A stretch of 64,000 nt of DNA from SIRX01 sp965214475 (GTDB taxonomy: Bacteria; Actinomycetota; Rubrobacteria; Rubrobacterales; Rubrobacteraceae): contig OZ243953.1 of the NCBI GenBank assembly GCA_965214475.1, forward strand, positions 1,736,001 through 1,800,000. The letters are read 5' to 3'. The notes beneath the pieces are model-generated. The model was not told where the DNA came from and did not search any database. It saw only the letters and a list, made by a program, of their open reading frames with translations. Within the stretch, counting starts at the first letter, position 1, and the number at the start of each line of letters is the position of its first letter. Shown here piece by piece: positions 32,655 to 40,432 of the stretch. The position numbers and the translations under genes were made by a program.

Positions 32655-33146
32655 TTAGCCGGTTTTGTCGCTGGGAACTACGGAGGGCTGTAGGACCATC
32701 CTGAGTCGCGTCCCACCGCCAGCGACGGTTTCGAGGGCTACCTCGTCTACCAGGCTTCGTATTACGGTGAGGCCAAACCCTCCCTGCGAGCCAGGATCTC
32801 CGGTAAAGTCTTCCTCTTCGAAACCTTCACCAGCGTCTTTCACGGTGATTTCGATCGCCCCGGGTAAGGTTCGGTACTCTATCTCGAAAGACTCTACCTC
32901 TGCGTGCCGGATCACGTTGGTAGCGGCCTCGGTAATAGCTAGCTTCAAGTCGTAGATGTCTTGGTGTTCGAAGCCTGCAAGCTCTCCAACCTGGGACACC
33001 ACGAGACGGGCGAGCAGCACGTACTCTGCCCGGCTCGGAATTTTCAGAGAGATCGGCTCGGATATACCGATCCCCTCACCCTCTTTTGTCTCTATGGTTT
33101 TCCGGCTCACAAAAAACCCCGGCCTCCAAAAGCCCGTGTCTTTCAA
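32655..33146 (-). CDS. RsbW-like ATP-binding anti-sigma kinase
   Basis: GHKL-fold protein of 163 residues, the type that in RsbW and SpoIIAB binds sigma factors or phosphorylates an anti-sigma antagonist. The ATP-site boxes are ITEAATNVIRHAE (N box), KDAGEGFEEED (G1) and GGFGLTVIRSLVDEV (G2), the last with GTRLRMVL. The N-terminal 35 residues are not conserved. TTG at 33146 has GGAGG 7 nt upstream. No sigma factor or antagonist gene is adjacent, so its partner must be sought elsewhere. Confidence 0.85.
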   Translation of the reverse strand: MKDTGFWRPGFFVSRKTIETKEGEGIGISEPISLKIPSRAEYVLLARLVVSQVGELAGFEHQDIYDLKLAITEAATNVIRHAEVESFEIEYRTLPGAIEITVKDAGEGFEEEDFTGDPGSQGGFGLTVIRSLVDEVALETVAGGGTRLRMVLQPSVVPSDKTG

Positions 33147-33297
33147 TAGCCAACCTCCGAAAAGGTTGTGCTTACGTCGGGAGATATGTTACCCGGGCAC
33201 GAGCTTTTTCAACCAGCCACGGTTTCGTATTGTGCGGGATTCTACATTGTGCGCAGTTCTACATTTCGGAAACCGCTGCAGAAAAGGCGAAAGAAGT

Positions 33298-34278
33298 CTA
33301 GGAAATTTCCCTACCGCGCGGTATTTCCTCGTCTACCGATTGTTCTTCAGCCTCGCCAGAGGTTTCTTTCGGCATACCTACCTCGGCGGACGCCGCACCC
33401 ACGGCCTCCTCATAGATCTTCTCCGGATCCTGCTCTTCGCTGCTCCTCCCGTTTCCGGACGAGGATTTACGTTGGGTATAGCCGTCGTTGGAACCGTTCA
33501 TGCTCTCCATAAACGGCTTGAAGAGATCTATCGGAACGGGGAGGATGATCGTGGAGTTCTGCTGGTTGGCGACTTCGTTCAACGTCTGGAACAACCTTAT
33601 CTGCATTGCCTGAGGAGTTTCAAGTGTGTCGGCGGCTTCTCGAAGGCGCTGTGAGGCCTGGAATTCACCCTCGGCGGAGATAATCTTGGCCCGCCGCTCG
33701 CGCTCGCTCTCAGCCTGACGCGCCATCGCCCGCTGCATCTGCTGCGGGATCTCTACGTCCTTGACCTCCACGACGCTGACCTTTATCCCCCACGGGTCGG
33801 TCTGCTCGTCGATAATGCTCTGAAGCTCGCTGTTTATGGTGTCACGGTTGGTGAGCAGGTCGTCCAGGTCCTTGTTGCCCAGCACGCTCCTTAGCGTGGT
33901 CTGGCTGATCTGGCTGGTCGCCTGCACGAAATTCTCTACCTCTACAACGCTGTTGTTCGGGTCCACGACCCGGAAGTAGACTACAGCGTTGACCCTGGCC
34001 GGTACGTTGTCGCGGGTTATGACGTCCTGCGGCGGCACGTCCATCGTAACGGTACGAAGGTCTACCTTGATCATATTGTCTATAAAGGGCAGCAGGATAA
34101 AGAGTCCTGGCCCCTTCGGCCCGCCCTGAATTCGTCCGAGGCGGAAGATCACACCGCGCTCATACTCGTTGACGATCTTGACCGCGCTGATCGCCACGGA
34201 AAGTATGAACACCACGAGAATCACTAGGGCAACGAGACCCCCGAGCCCCGCCGTCTGCAGTAAAGCTAATTCGATCAT
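33298..34278 (-). CDS. SPFH/stomatin-like membrane protein
   Basis: Band 7 protein of 326 residues that probably scaffolds lipid domains or holds proteases at the membrane. An N-terminal helix (about residues 9-33) precedes VNEYERGVIFRLGRIQGGPK and GPGLFILLPFIDNMIKVDLR, the SPFH domain core. The typical stomatin segment with DVPPQDVITRDNVPARVNAV and YFRVVDP follows. The coiled coil ERERRAKIISAEGEFQASQR leads to the C-terminal oligomerisation region. The last 70 residues are acidic and disordered. No NfeD partner gene is seen next to it. Confidence 0.92.
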   Translation of the reverse strand: MIELALLQTAGLGGLVALVILVVFILSVAISAVKIVNEYERGVIFRLGRIQGGPKGPGLFILLPFIDNMIKVDLRTVTMDVPPQDVITRDNVPARVNAVVYFRVVDPNNSVVEVENFVQATSQISQTTLRSVLGNKDLDDLLTNRDTINSELQSIIDEQTDPWGIKVSVVEVKDVEIPQQMQRAMARQAESERERRAKIISAEGEFQASQRLREAADTLETPQAMQIRLFQTLNEVANQQNSTIILPVPIDLFKPFMESMNGSNDGYTQRKSSSGNGRSSEEQDPEKIYEEAVGAASAEVGMPKETSGEAEEQSVDEEIPRGREIS

Positions 34279-34462
34279 CGAACTCCTCCTTCTGAGCTTG
34301 AATACTCCGCAAAAACCCTAAGGCCTGTTGACTTATTTTAGCCACCACGAGCCTGCGAATAGTGTGGCCGGTCACCACCGGCCATGAGAAAATGTTTTCA
34401 GCACCACCTCCGTGGGGAGCCGTACTCCTTCACACCGCCGATTGTATCATCAGTAGATACCT

Positions 34463-34496
34463 CTAAATAAAAAGGAGACCAGAAATGGTCTCCTTT
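34463..34496 (-). terminator. Terminator of the secreted coiled-coil gene
   Basis: Inverted repeat AAAGGAGACCA (34471-34481) with TGGTCTCCTTT (34486-34496) around a GAAA tetraloop. On the minus strand a T-rich run follows. It lies 36 bp beyond the stop at 34532. Confidence 0.85.
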
Positions 34497-34531
34497 CCAG
34501 TTTCGCCAAGTTGTTGGACGCAACTTACCTA

Positions 34532-36568
34532 CTAATAATAAAAACTGATATGGACGTGATCGTAGTGTCCGTCGGTAGCCCCGTATCCGTTGTAGGGCTC
34601 CCACTGGTATCCGTTCCAAGGACCGGCAATTTGGTTCGCCCAGATGATGTAGTCGATCTTATATGCACTGATATTGTTCATAGCGAAAGCCGCCACCGCA
34701 TCACCGAGAGTATAATCTGCAGGATGCATTCCCCACCCTTCCGATACCAAGAAGTCTAGCGCCAGATCGGAAGATGGATAGTGGCCCGCATATGTTGAGG
34801 CGGCGCAAGCTGCGAGCTGTCGGCACGCTTCATCGGCAAACTCCTGTACGTGCGGCGCTACCGTACCGCCTTGTACCACCACACTTTCTGTGGGAGCCGG
34901 TATGGGTTGTGGAGCCGGAGCAGGGCGCGCCGAATGACTTTCTTCCTCCGGCTCCGGTACTCTTTCTGGCAGTTCGCTTACTGTCTCCTCTTCAGCCAGG
35001 GCCGCCTCTTCCGCTGCGAGTTCTTCCGCTGCGAGTTCTTCCGCTGCGAGTTCTTCCGCTGCGAGTTGCTCGGCCTCGTACTGCTCTTGGGCGGCCTGCT
35101 CCTCGGCCGCCTGTTGGGCCGCAAGCTCTTCTGCTTCTTGCTGTTCAGCGAGTGCGGCGGTCCGCTGAGCCTCTACCTCCGCGGCTTCCTGTTCTATAGC
35201 CAGCCGCTCGGCTTCGCGTTTTGCCGCGCGTTGGGCTGCCGCCTGCCTTCTAGCCTCCCTTTCCGCTGCCTCTGCCGCCTCTATGGCTGCTTGTTCCTCA
35301 GCGGCTTTCTGCTGCCTCGTGGCCTCTCTCTCGGCGGCGATTTGGGCCTGCTCTTGGGCCTCAGCAAGCTCCTTTGCTTCCTGTTCGGCGGCGCGACGGG
35401 CCTCCGCCCGGCGTTGCGCTTCGAGCTCGGCCTCTTCGGCCGCCTGCTGGGCCTCTTCTTCGGCCGCCTGCTGGGCCTCTATTTGGGCCTGGCGTTCGGC
35501 AGCCTTTTGCGCTTCTAATTCCGCAGCCTCAGCAGCCTTTTGTGCTTCTCTGCGAGCCTGCCAATCCGCTGCCTCCTTCGCCTCCAATTGCGCGGCCTCT
35601 GCCGCTTTCTGCGCCTCTAGCTCAGCCTGCCGCTGCTCTCGCAGTTCCGCCAACCGGGCTTCTTCTTGGGCGGGATCGGGTCTTTGAACTCGCGCTTGCG
35701 GTTCAGGAGCCGGTTCAGGGTCGGGAGCTGGCTCTGGCTTGGGGACCGGTTCTGGGTCGGGAGCTGGCTCTGGTTCAGGAGCCGGTTCAGGCTCTGACGC
35801 CGGTTCCGCTTCAGGAGTTGGCTCAGGCTCGGGGGATGGCTCAGGCGCTGGTTTAGGCTTGGGTGCCGGGGCCGGTTTGGTGACGGCGGCTTTGGCGGCG
35901 AATTCTCGGCTAAGTTTTTCAGCATTAGCGCGCGCGATTTCGGCCTGTCGCTCCTGCTCGGCTTGTATGGAGGCTTGGAGGTCTTCAGAGAGTGAGTTCA
36001 GGTAATCTTCTGCTTCAGCTTCCGCTTCTACGGCGGCGTCTTTGCGGGCAACCGCGGCGTCGATGGTCTCTACGCGCTCGGCACGTTGGGCTTCGAGTTG
36101 ATCTTTCTTCGCTTGCAGATCGTTCCTTGCCTGCCGGACCCGGTCAAACTCAGACCTCTCCTGGGCGAGAAGATCCAGCCACAGATCCATCCGGGAAGCG
36201 AAGTTCGAGAAGTCTTCTACCCCAACTAGAACGTCCATGAACCCAACATTACCGCTCTTGTAAACTTGCGATGCCCGATCTTCGAGATCCTCTTGAGCCC
36301 TGGCTAGAACTTCCTCAGCCTTGCTCAACCCGGCTTCGGTTTCTTTGATTTTTCCGTCGAGCTCATTCAGTTCAAAGAGAGCGCTATTGTAGGCATTTTG
36401 CGCCTCTGCGGCATCCTGCCTTACCTGAATCAGACGCTCTTGGGCCGTGTCCAACTCACCGCGCTCATTGTTCACATTTTCAGGAGCCGCGCCCGCAGTA
36501 ACCCCGGTAACCAACACCAAGGCACTTGCGAGGCTGAGAAACACGACTAAACTCACCCTTCGAGACAT
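34532..36568 (-). CDS. Large secreted Ala/Glu-rich coiled-coil protein with C-terminal DHVHIS domain
   Basis: Exported 678-residue protein. A signal sequence (LVVFLSLASALVLVTGVTAG) ends with AGAAPE. Residues about 35-220 form a coiled coil like that of PcsB or the N-terminal part of NlpC/P60 hydrolases. A Pro/Glu linker of alternating PEP units (about 235-295) follows, then about 240 residues of Ala/Glu/Gln/Arg-rich coiled coil. The last 105 residues are a folded domain ending GHYDHVHISFYY, matching the ARB_07466-like C-terminal domain often attached to actinobacterial cell-wall proteins. It has no obvious catalytic triad. A role in cell-wall hydrolase control is inferred. Confidence 0.75.
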   Translation of the reverse strand: MSRRVSLVVFLSLASALVLVTGVTAGAAPENVNNERGELDTAQERLIQVRQDAAEAQNAYNSALFELNELDGKIKETEAGLSKAEEVLARAQEDLEDRASQVYKSGNVGFMDVLVGVEDFSNFASRMDLWLDLLAQERSEFDRVRQARNDLQAKKDQLEAQRAERVETIDAAVARKDAAVEAEAEAEDYLNSLSEDLQASIQAEQERQAEIARANAEKLSREFAAKAAVTKPAPAPKPKPAPEPSPEPEPTPEAEPASEPEPAPEPEPAPDPEPVPKPEPAPDPEPAPEPQARVQRPDPAQEEARLAELREQRQAELEAQKAAEAAQLEAKEAADWQARREAQKAAEAAELEAQKAAERQAQIEAQQAAEEEAQQAAEEAELEAQRRAEARRAAEQEAKELAEAQEQAQIAAEREATRQQKAAEEQAAIEAAEAAEREARRQAAAQRAAKREAERLAIEQEAAEVEAQRTAALAEQQEAEELAAQQAAEEQAAQEQYEAEQLAAEELAAEELAAEELAAEEAALAEEETVSELPERVPEPEEESHSARPAPAPQPIPAPTESVVVQGGTVAPHVQEFADEACRQLAACAASTYAGHYPSSDLALDFLVSEGWGMHPADYTLGDAVAAFAMNNISAYKIDYIIWANQIAGPWNGYQWEPYNGYGATDGHYDHVHISFYY
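35006..35065. repeat. Four tandem 15-bp repeats in the coiled-coil gene
   Basis: TTCTTCCGCTGCGAG occurs three times (35021-35065) preceded by a copy with one mismatch (35006-35020). On the coding strand each unit encodes LAAEE. Such in-frame units could change number by slippage and vary the length of the coiled coil. Confidence 0.85.
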
Positions 36569-36961
36569 TCGACCGGGGCTCCTTCCCGTCTGTTAATTTG
36601 GCTTTGCTATCTCTAAAGGGGATTACTAAGATGAATCCCCCCTCCTAAGCACGAAACTCTAAGAGAAACACACCCAATCGTGCAACGTGCATTTTGCAGA
36701 GAATCTATGCCCGTACACAGGAATTTCGCTTAAATAAGAGGAATCTGCGTTTTAGCTTCGACACCCCGTTTTAATAAAACTTAATATTCGCAACCAAAGT
36801 GTAAAGTCTTGTTACAACTTTGCCTCTGCAAGCAGGTCATTTATGGCACAAGATGTTGTAGATAGGCACAAGATGAGTAATTTCAGTCTAAACCTATGCA
36901 ACAGGGATAGTGTGAGTCGAAAAGCTTGGATTTTGGCGCTCGTGCAACGGTATCTGGCTTA
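36569..36961 (-). promoter_or_regulatory. AT-rich leader upstream of the coiled-coil gene
   Basis: About 390 bp without a convincing gene, probably holding the promoter and leader of the coiled-coil gene. The only clear structure is an inverted repeat, GGGGATT (36618-36624) with AATCCCC (36634-36640), about 50-70 bp before the start codon; it would fold in the RNA. I looked for the conserved core of the c-di-AMP riboswitch, often placed before cell-wall genes, and did not find it. Confidence 0.4.
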
Positions 36962-37832
36962 TTATGGAGGTATGGATAGGTTTTGGAGCATGAGAAAAGC
37001 TCGCCAGAAGGTTCTCTTGGCTTCATGGTCGTCGAGGGCCGGGGCGAGGGCCGGCAGAGACAGTCCGGACACGCTACTTGTCCAGGGGAACCAGACTCCG
37101 TGGGTGGCATCTGAGAAAGAGTTTCGAGACAGTGGATAGTCTAGCGCGTCTATTTCATGGTCCGCCCCGGGACCCATAGAGACAAGAGCAGATGGCTGGA
37201 GGGAGAGGATCTCTTCTAGCAGTAATCCGGTGGAAGCCCAGGTGGAGTAAGAGTCCGAAAGTCCTACGACTTCCAGACTGCGTTGTAAAGCTTCGAGCAG
37301 CCGGGGGCCGATAGGTTGATCCACGACGATCATGATGCCTGATGCGGGGTCTCCAAGAGGTGTGGGGTATCCGGCCTGTTCCAGGCGGCGGGCTATACCG
37401 AGCGACTCCCGGACGGCTTTCTTCCTGTAGTCATCTTCCGGACTCTGCGGAGTATGTCCGCTAGCGGATTGCATGATGTACACAAAGAGCTTTTCGAAGA
37501 GTCGCTGTAGGATTTTCTTCGGCGATCAGCCCGACTCCCAACTCTATAGTGGGTCCTTCGGCGCAGGTTGAAGCGTACGAGGCACGCGTCGAGGAGGTTG
37601 TGGTTACGAAGAAGGATGCTATGTCGACGAAGACCGCTTCTCCAAAGTAGCGGTCCAACATAGACTCTAGAAAATCTCCGTAGCCACCCAGGAGATCTCC
37701 GTAAAAAAGACTTGCACAATTCAACACGCGAGTAAATTTCGAGGGCCCGGCAACTCCGCCTAAGTATTGTGCATATCGTGGTGACTCTTCTCGATTCACG
37801 AACAAAAGTGTACCTCTCGAACGAGGTTTCAC
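36962..37832 (-). pseudogene. Frameshifted unknown gene
   Basis: Two overlapping frames read as one protein broken in an A4 run at 37513-37516. The first ends naturally as GVGLIAEE; the other frame then continues KILQRLFEKLFVYIMQSASG. Removing one A joins them as AEE-ILQRLFEKLF. The second part (IMIVVDQPIGPRLLEALQRS, then LLLEEILSLQPSALVSMGPG) has a Rossmann-like alternation and ends in GVWFPWTSSVSGL and EAKRTFWRAFLMLQNL. The start is uncertain; GTG 37832 is a guess, and the frame is open back to 37955. I do not recognise the family. The weak resemblance of the second part to uracil-DNA glycosylase folds is not enough to assign it. Confidence 0.6.
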
Positions 37833-37953
37833 GAGCCAAACTATTACATAGACCCCATCACATACTGATGCTACGAACCTTGCACAAAGGCGCGAAAGGC
37901 CGGGGATGCGGCCGTACGCCTGGCCGAATTGGCCCCGAATGTGGAGATGTGGC

Positions 37954-38613
37954 ATGTTTTCTTTTGTGAGGCCGAAGGAAATCCTGAAACGGCTCTTGTG
38001 GGGTCAGTTGGGCAGGCCATCCGGTTGGCTGGGCCACGCCATAGGTTGGCTCATAACTTCCGCTAATGCCCCCGCCCACGACCTGACGCTCGCGCACTCG
38101 CACATCGCACCCGAAGACCGGGTACTCGAGGTCGGCTTTGGCGGGGGAGCATTAGCCGAGAAAGTTCTAGCCTCGGCCCCCGGCGTGACGGTCCGGGGCG
38201 TCGATCCCTCGGACGTCATGGTTAAGCTGGCGAACGAGCGCCTCGGCGGCGCCGTGCGCGAGGGGCACGCCGAGTTGAGGCCGGACGACGTTTCCTCGTT
38301 GCCCTACGCGGACGGGAGCTTCGAGAAGGCGCTCTCGGTACACTCACTCTACTTCTGGAAAGATCCGGTCGCGGATCTGGGCGAAGTCCGAAGGGTGCTG
38401 CTCGTACCGGGAGGGCTCTTCGTCGTCACCATCGACCCAACGGAGCCCATGGAGGGCCCGGCAGCCGAGCAGACAGGGTACAACAGGTGGTCCAGGGAGG
38501 CACTGCTGGCAGTTCTGGACTGCTCGGGGCTAGTGGGGACCGACTCCGAGCTAGCCGCGGATCTGGGATTGGCGTGCGCCTGGGGCTACGGGCCGAAGTC
38601 CCGTCTAACCTAG
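37954..38613 (+). CDS. Class I SAM-dependent methyltransferase
   Basis: Soluble methyltransferase of about 219 residues from ATG 37954, which has GGAG 7 nt upstream; the frame extends back to 37906 but overlaps unlike sequence. The SAM-binding motif I is VLEVGFGGGALAEKVL, motif II lies around VRGVDPSDVMVKLA, and DDVSSLPYADGSFEKALSVH is the acidic-loop and motif III region, as in the UbiE-like or Methyltransf_11 group. LGEVRRVLLVPGGLFVVTI follows. The acceptor is unknown. Its start region is divergent from and nearly touching the frameshifted unknown gene. Confidence 0.88.
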   Translation: MFSFVRPKEILKRLLWGQLGRPSGWLGHAIGWLITSANAPAHDLTLAHSHIAPEDRVLEVGFGGGALAEKVLASAPGVTVRGVDPSDVMVKLANERLGGAVREGHAELRPDDVSSLPYADGSFEKALSVHSLYFWKDPVADLGEVRRVLLVPGGLFVVTIDPTEPMEGPAAEQTGYNRWSREALLAVLDCSGLVGTDSELAADLGLACAWGYGPKSRLT

Positions 38614-38733
38614 ATCCCGAGACGGAGCAAGGTAGTTTTCCCGCGAAAGTTTCCTGTCAGCCTGGCGCCTCCGCGTCACGAGGTTCCCGTCCTGGTTCGT
38701 TACGATTCACGAGACGCGAAGCATCCGATCAAG

Positions 38734-38762
38734 TTTACAGGTTCTGTGCATCTCTGTATAAT
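38734..38762 (+). promoter_or_regulatory. Near-consensus promoter of a leaderless gene
   Basis: TTTACA (38734-38739), a 17-bp spacer and TATAAT (38757-38762): only one mismatch to the bacterial consensus. The ATG of the LytM-like gene begins at 38773, where transcription would start within about 4 nt, and no ribosome site fits between. The mRNA is therefore probably leaderless. Confidence 0.75.
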
Positions 38763-38772
38763 CCTCCGAATT

Positions 38773-39636
38773 ATGAGCCGGGGAAATGTGCGTCGCCTTC
38801 AGGACGCGAGGAGAAAACGGGCAGCAAGAGAAGCATACAAGCAGCCCCGACGTTCTCCCAGAAAAGCCTCCCAGTTGCGCCGTCCCGAGCGACAGCCCAG
38901 AATCTCCAAGAGCCGCGAGCGTCGCGACAAAATCCTGACGGCTGTTAGTCGAGTGTACCGGCAGTGTCGCCTGTTAGTGGGCGCGCTTGCGCTTCTGGGT
39001 GTTCTGGCGTTGTTTCTCGCCGTTCTAGTTCAAAGTCCGGGCGCGGCGGACCAACCCCTCCCCATAGACCCGAACGAGGCGGGGCCGGACGTCGTGGTGG
39101 CAGAGGCTGACGGCCTGGGAGTTTCTACTCCGATACGTCCGGCGGATCTGACCGGGCTCGGCTACCACCCGGAGGGTGAGGGCGTGCTGGATCTGAAGCC
39201 CGAGGGCAAGAGTCTCTCGGCGAACCCACTGCTGGGCATGTTTAGTGGCGCCTCCAACCCGCAAGACATTCGCTACTATGTGATGGACCGGGAGCAGCGA
39301 GAAGGTCCAAGTACCGGCGCGCTCGACGTAGGGGCCGAGGCGGGGACCAAGGTATATGCGCCCGTGACGGGAATCGTTACGGCGGTCCGGCCTGACCCCA
39401 CCATGCAGAACGCAAACATCGTAGAGATAAAACCCGCCGAAGATCCCAACACCCGCGTGTTCGTCTCGCTTTTACAAGAAGTCAGCGACAACATAGGTCC
39501 CGACGCACCGATCACCGCCGGGATGACAGAACTCGGCTCTGTGGCGGACCTGGCAAGCGTTACGAAGCCGCAGCTCGCGGAGTACACAAACGGACCCGGA
39601 AACCACGTTACGGTTTTCGTCCTGAAGGTCAGCTAA
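38773..39636 (+). CDS. Membrane-anchored degenerate LytM/M23-like protein
   Basis: Bitopic protein of 287 residues. A very basic N-terminus (about 60 residues rich in Arg and Lys) precedes one helix (LLVGALALLGVLALFLAVLV). The outer part has a LytM-like core: GALDVGAEAGTKVYAPVTG and IVTAVRPDP, as in M23 peptidases. In true enzymes a His begins the HxGxD motif; here it is Thr, and the later HxH pair is missing too, so the domain is probably not catalytic. Such degenerate LytM proteins often activate amidases or scaffold the wall machinery. It is followed by a site-2 protease gene. Confidence 0.7.
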   Translation: MSRGNVRRLQDARRKRAAREAYKQPRRSPRKASQLRRPERQPRISKSRERRDKILTAVSRVYRQCRLLVGALALLGVLALFLAVLVQSPGAADQPLPIDPNEAGPDVVVAEADGLGVSTPIRPADLTGLGYHPEGEGVLDLKPEGKSLSANPLLGMFSGASNPQDIRYYVMDREQREGPSTGALDVGAEAGTKVYAPVTGIVTAVRPDPTMQNANIVEIKPAEDPNTRVFVSLLQEVSDNIGPDAPITAGMTELGSVADLASVTKPQLAEYTNGPGNHVTVFVLKVS

Positions 39637-39708
39637 AAAGCTGGCGCGCCGCCCGCTCTCGTCGCAGGCGTGTACCTTGCGGCGCGCGATGTACTATTAT
39701 CTGCGCCT

Positions 39709-40353
39709 ATGATAATTGGTCTTTTCGAACAATTTCCAGCTCTCGCCGTAGCTATAATAACGGGATTTATCGTGGGAATAACAATACACGAGGCGGCCCA
39801 CGCCTACTCTGCCTACCGGCTGGGAGATGATACGGCCTACCGGCAAGGACGGGTAACACTCAACCCTCTGTCGCACCTAGACGTACTCGGAAGCCTGATG
39901 CTGTTGATGGCCGGTTTCGGTTGGGGAAAGCCTACCCCGGTAATGCTTTCCAAGCTGCGAGGCGGAGTATTAGGACCCGTGATCGTGGCTCTCGCTGGGC
40001 CGGCCTCAAACCTACTTATACTCGCTATCTGCGCCATCTTGATCCGGGTTCCCACTTTTCAGAGTGGCACCCTTGCTCTCTTGGTGATCGGGGTAGCATT
40101 CGTAAACGCGCTGCTCTTCGTGTTCAACCTGATCCCCATACCACCGCTCGACGGATCGAAGATTATCTTCCCCTTCTTACCTCGGGCGCTGGGAGGCTTC
40201 GTCAACTTCATGAACCAGTACGGACCTATGATCCTGCTGGGGTTGGTAGTGCTGCTCTTGTTCGCCCCTGGTGAGTACTCGCCTCTAAGCTTGATCCTGA
40301 ACTTCGTGGAACCTCTGCTCGTTTTCTTCGGTATTCCCTGGCCTTTCGGTTGA
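39709..40353 (+). CDS. Site-2 protease family (M50) membrane metalloprotease
   Basis: Intramembrane zinc protease of about 214 residues, the short SpoIVFB/FtsH-independent group of M50. ATG at 39709 gives MIIGLFEQFPALAVAIITGF. The active-site HEAAH motif is in VGITIHEAAHAYSAYRLGDD, and the third metal ligand is in NLIPIPPLDGSKII. It has about five or six helices. A TATTAT hexamer ends 8 nt before the ATG and no ribosome site is seen, so the transcript may be leaderless. The substrate is unknown; the preceding LytM-like protein is a neighbour, not a proven target. Confidence 0.9.
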   Translation: MIIGLFEQFPALAVAIITGFIVGITIHEAAHAYSAYRLGDDTAYRQGRVTLNPLSHLDVLGSLMLLMAGFGWGKPTPVMLSKLRGGVLGPVIVALAGPASNLLILAICAILIRVPTFQSGTLALLVIGVAFVNALLFVFNLIPIPPLDGSKIIFPFLPRALGGFVNFMNQYGPMILLGLVVLLLFAPGEYSPLSLILNFVEPLLVFFGIPWPFG

Positions 40354-40432
40354 TCTGCCTGACTGGAGAGAAGTCAAAGCAGGAGAGGCTAGCTTCGAGT
40401 CCACATGAGAGAGTCTGGGCAAATATTCCTGT

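Noticed and set aside
34774..35856. Plus-strand Leu/Pro/Arg-rich and Cys/Ala/Ser-rich frames opposite the coiled-coil gene
   Set aside because: They are products of the repetitive Ala/Glu codons read in reverse.
36569..36840. A c-di-AMP riboswitch upstream of the secreted coiled-coil protein
   Set aside because: Only one simple hairpin is seen; the conserved core sequences of that riboswitch are missing.
36843..37139. A 98-codon plus-strand frame
   Set aside because: It overlaps the end of the frameshifted minus-strand gene and shows no protein-like pattern.
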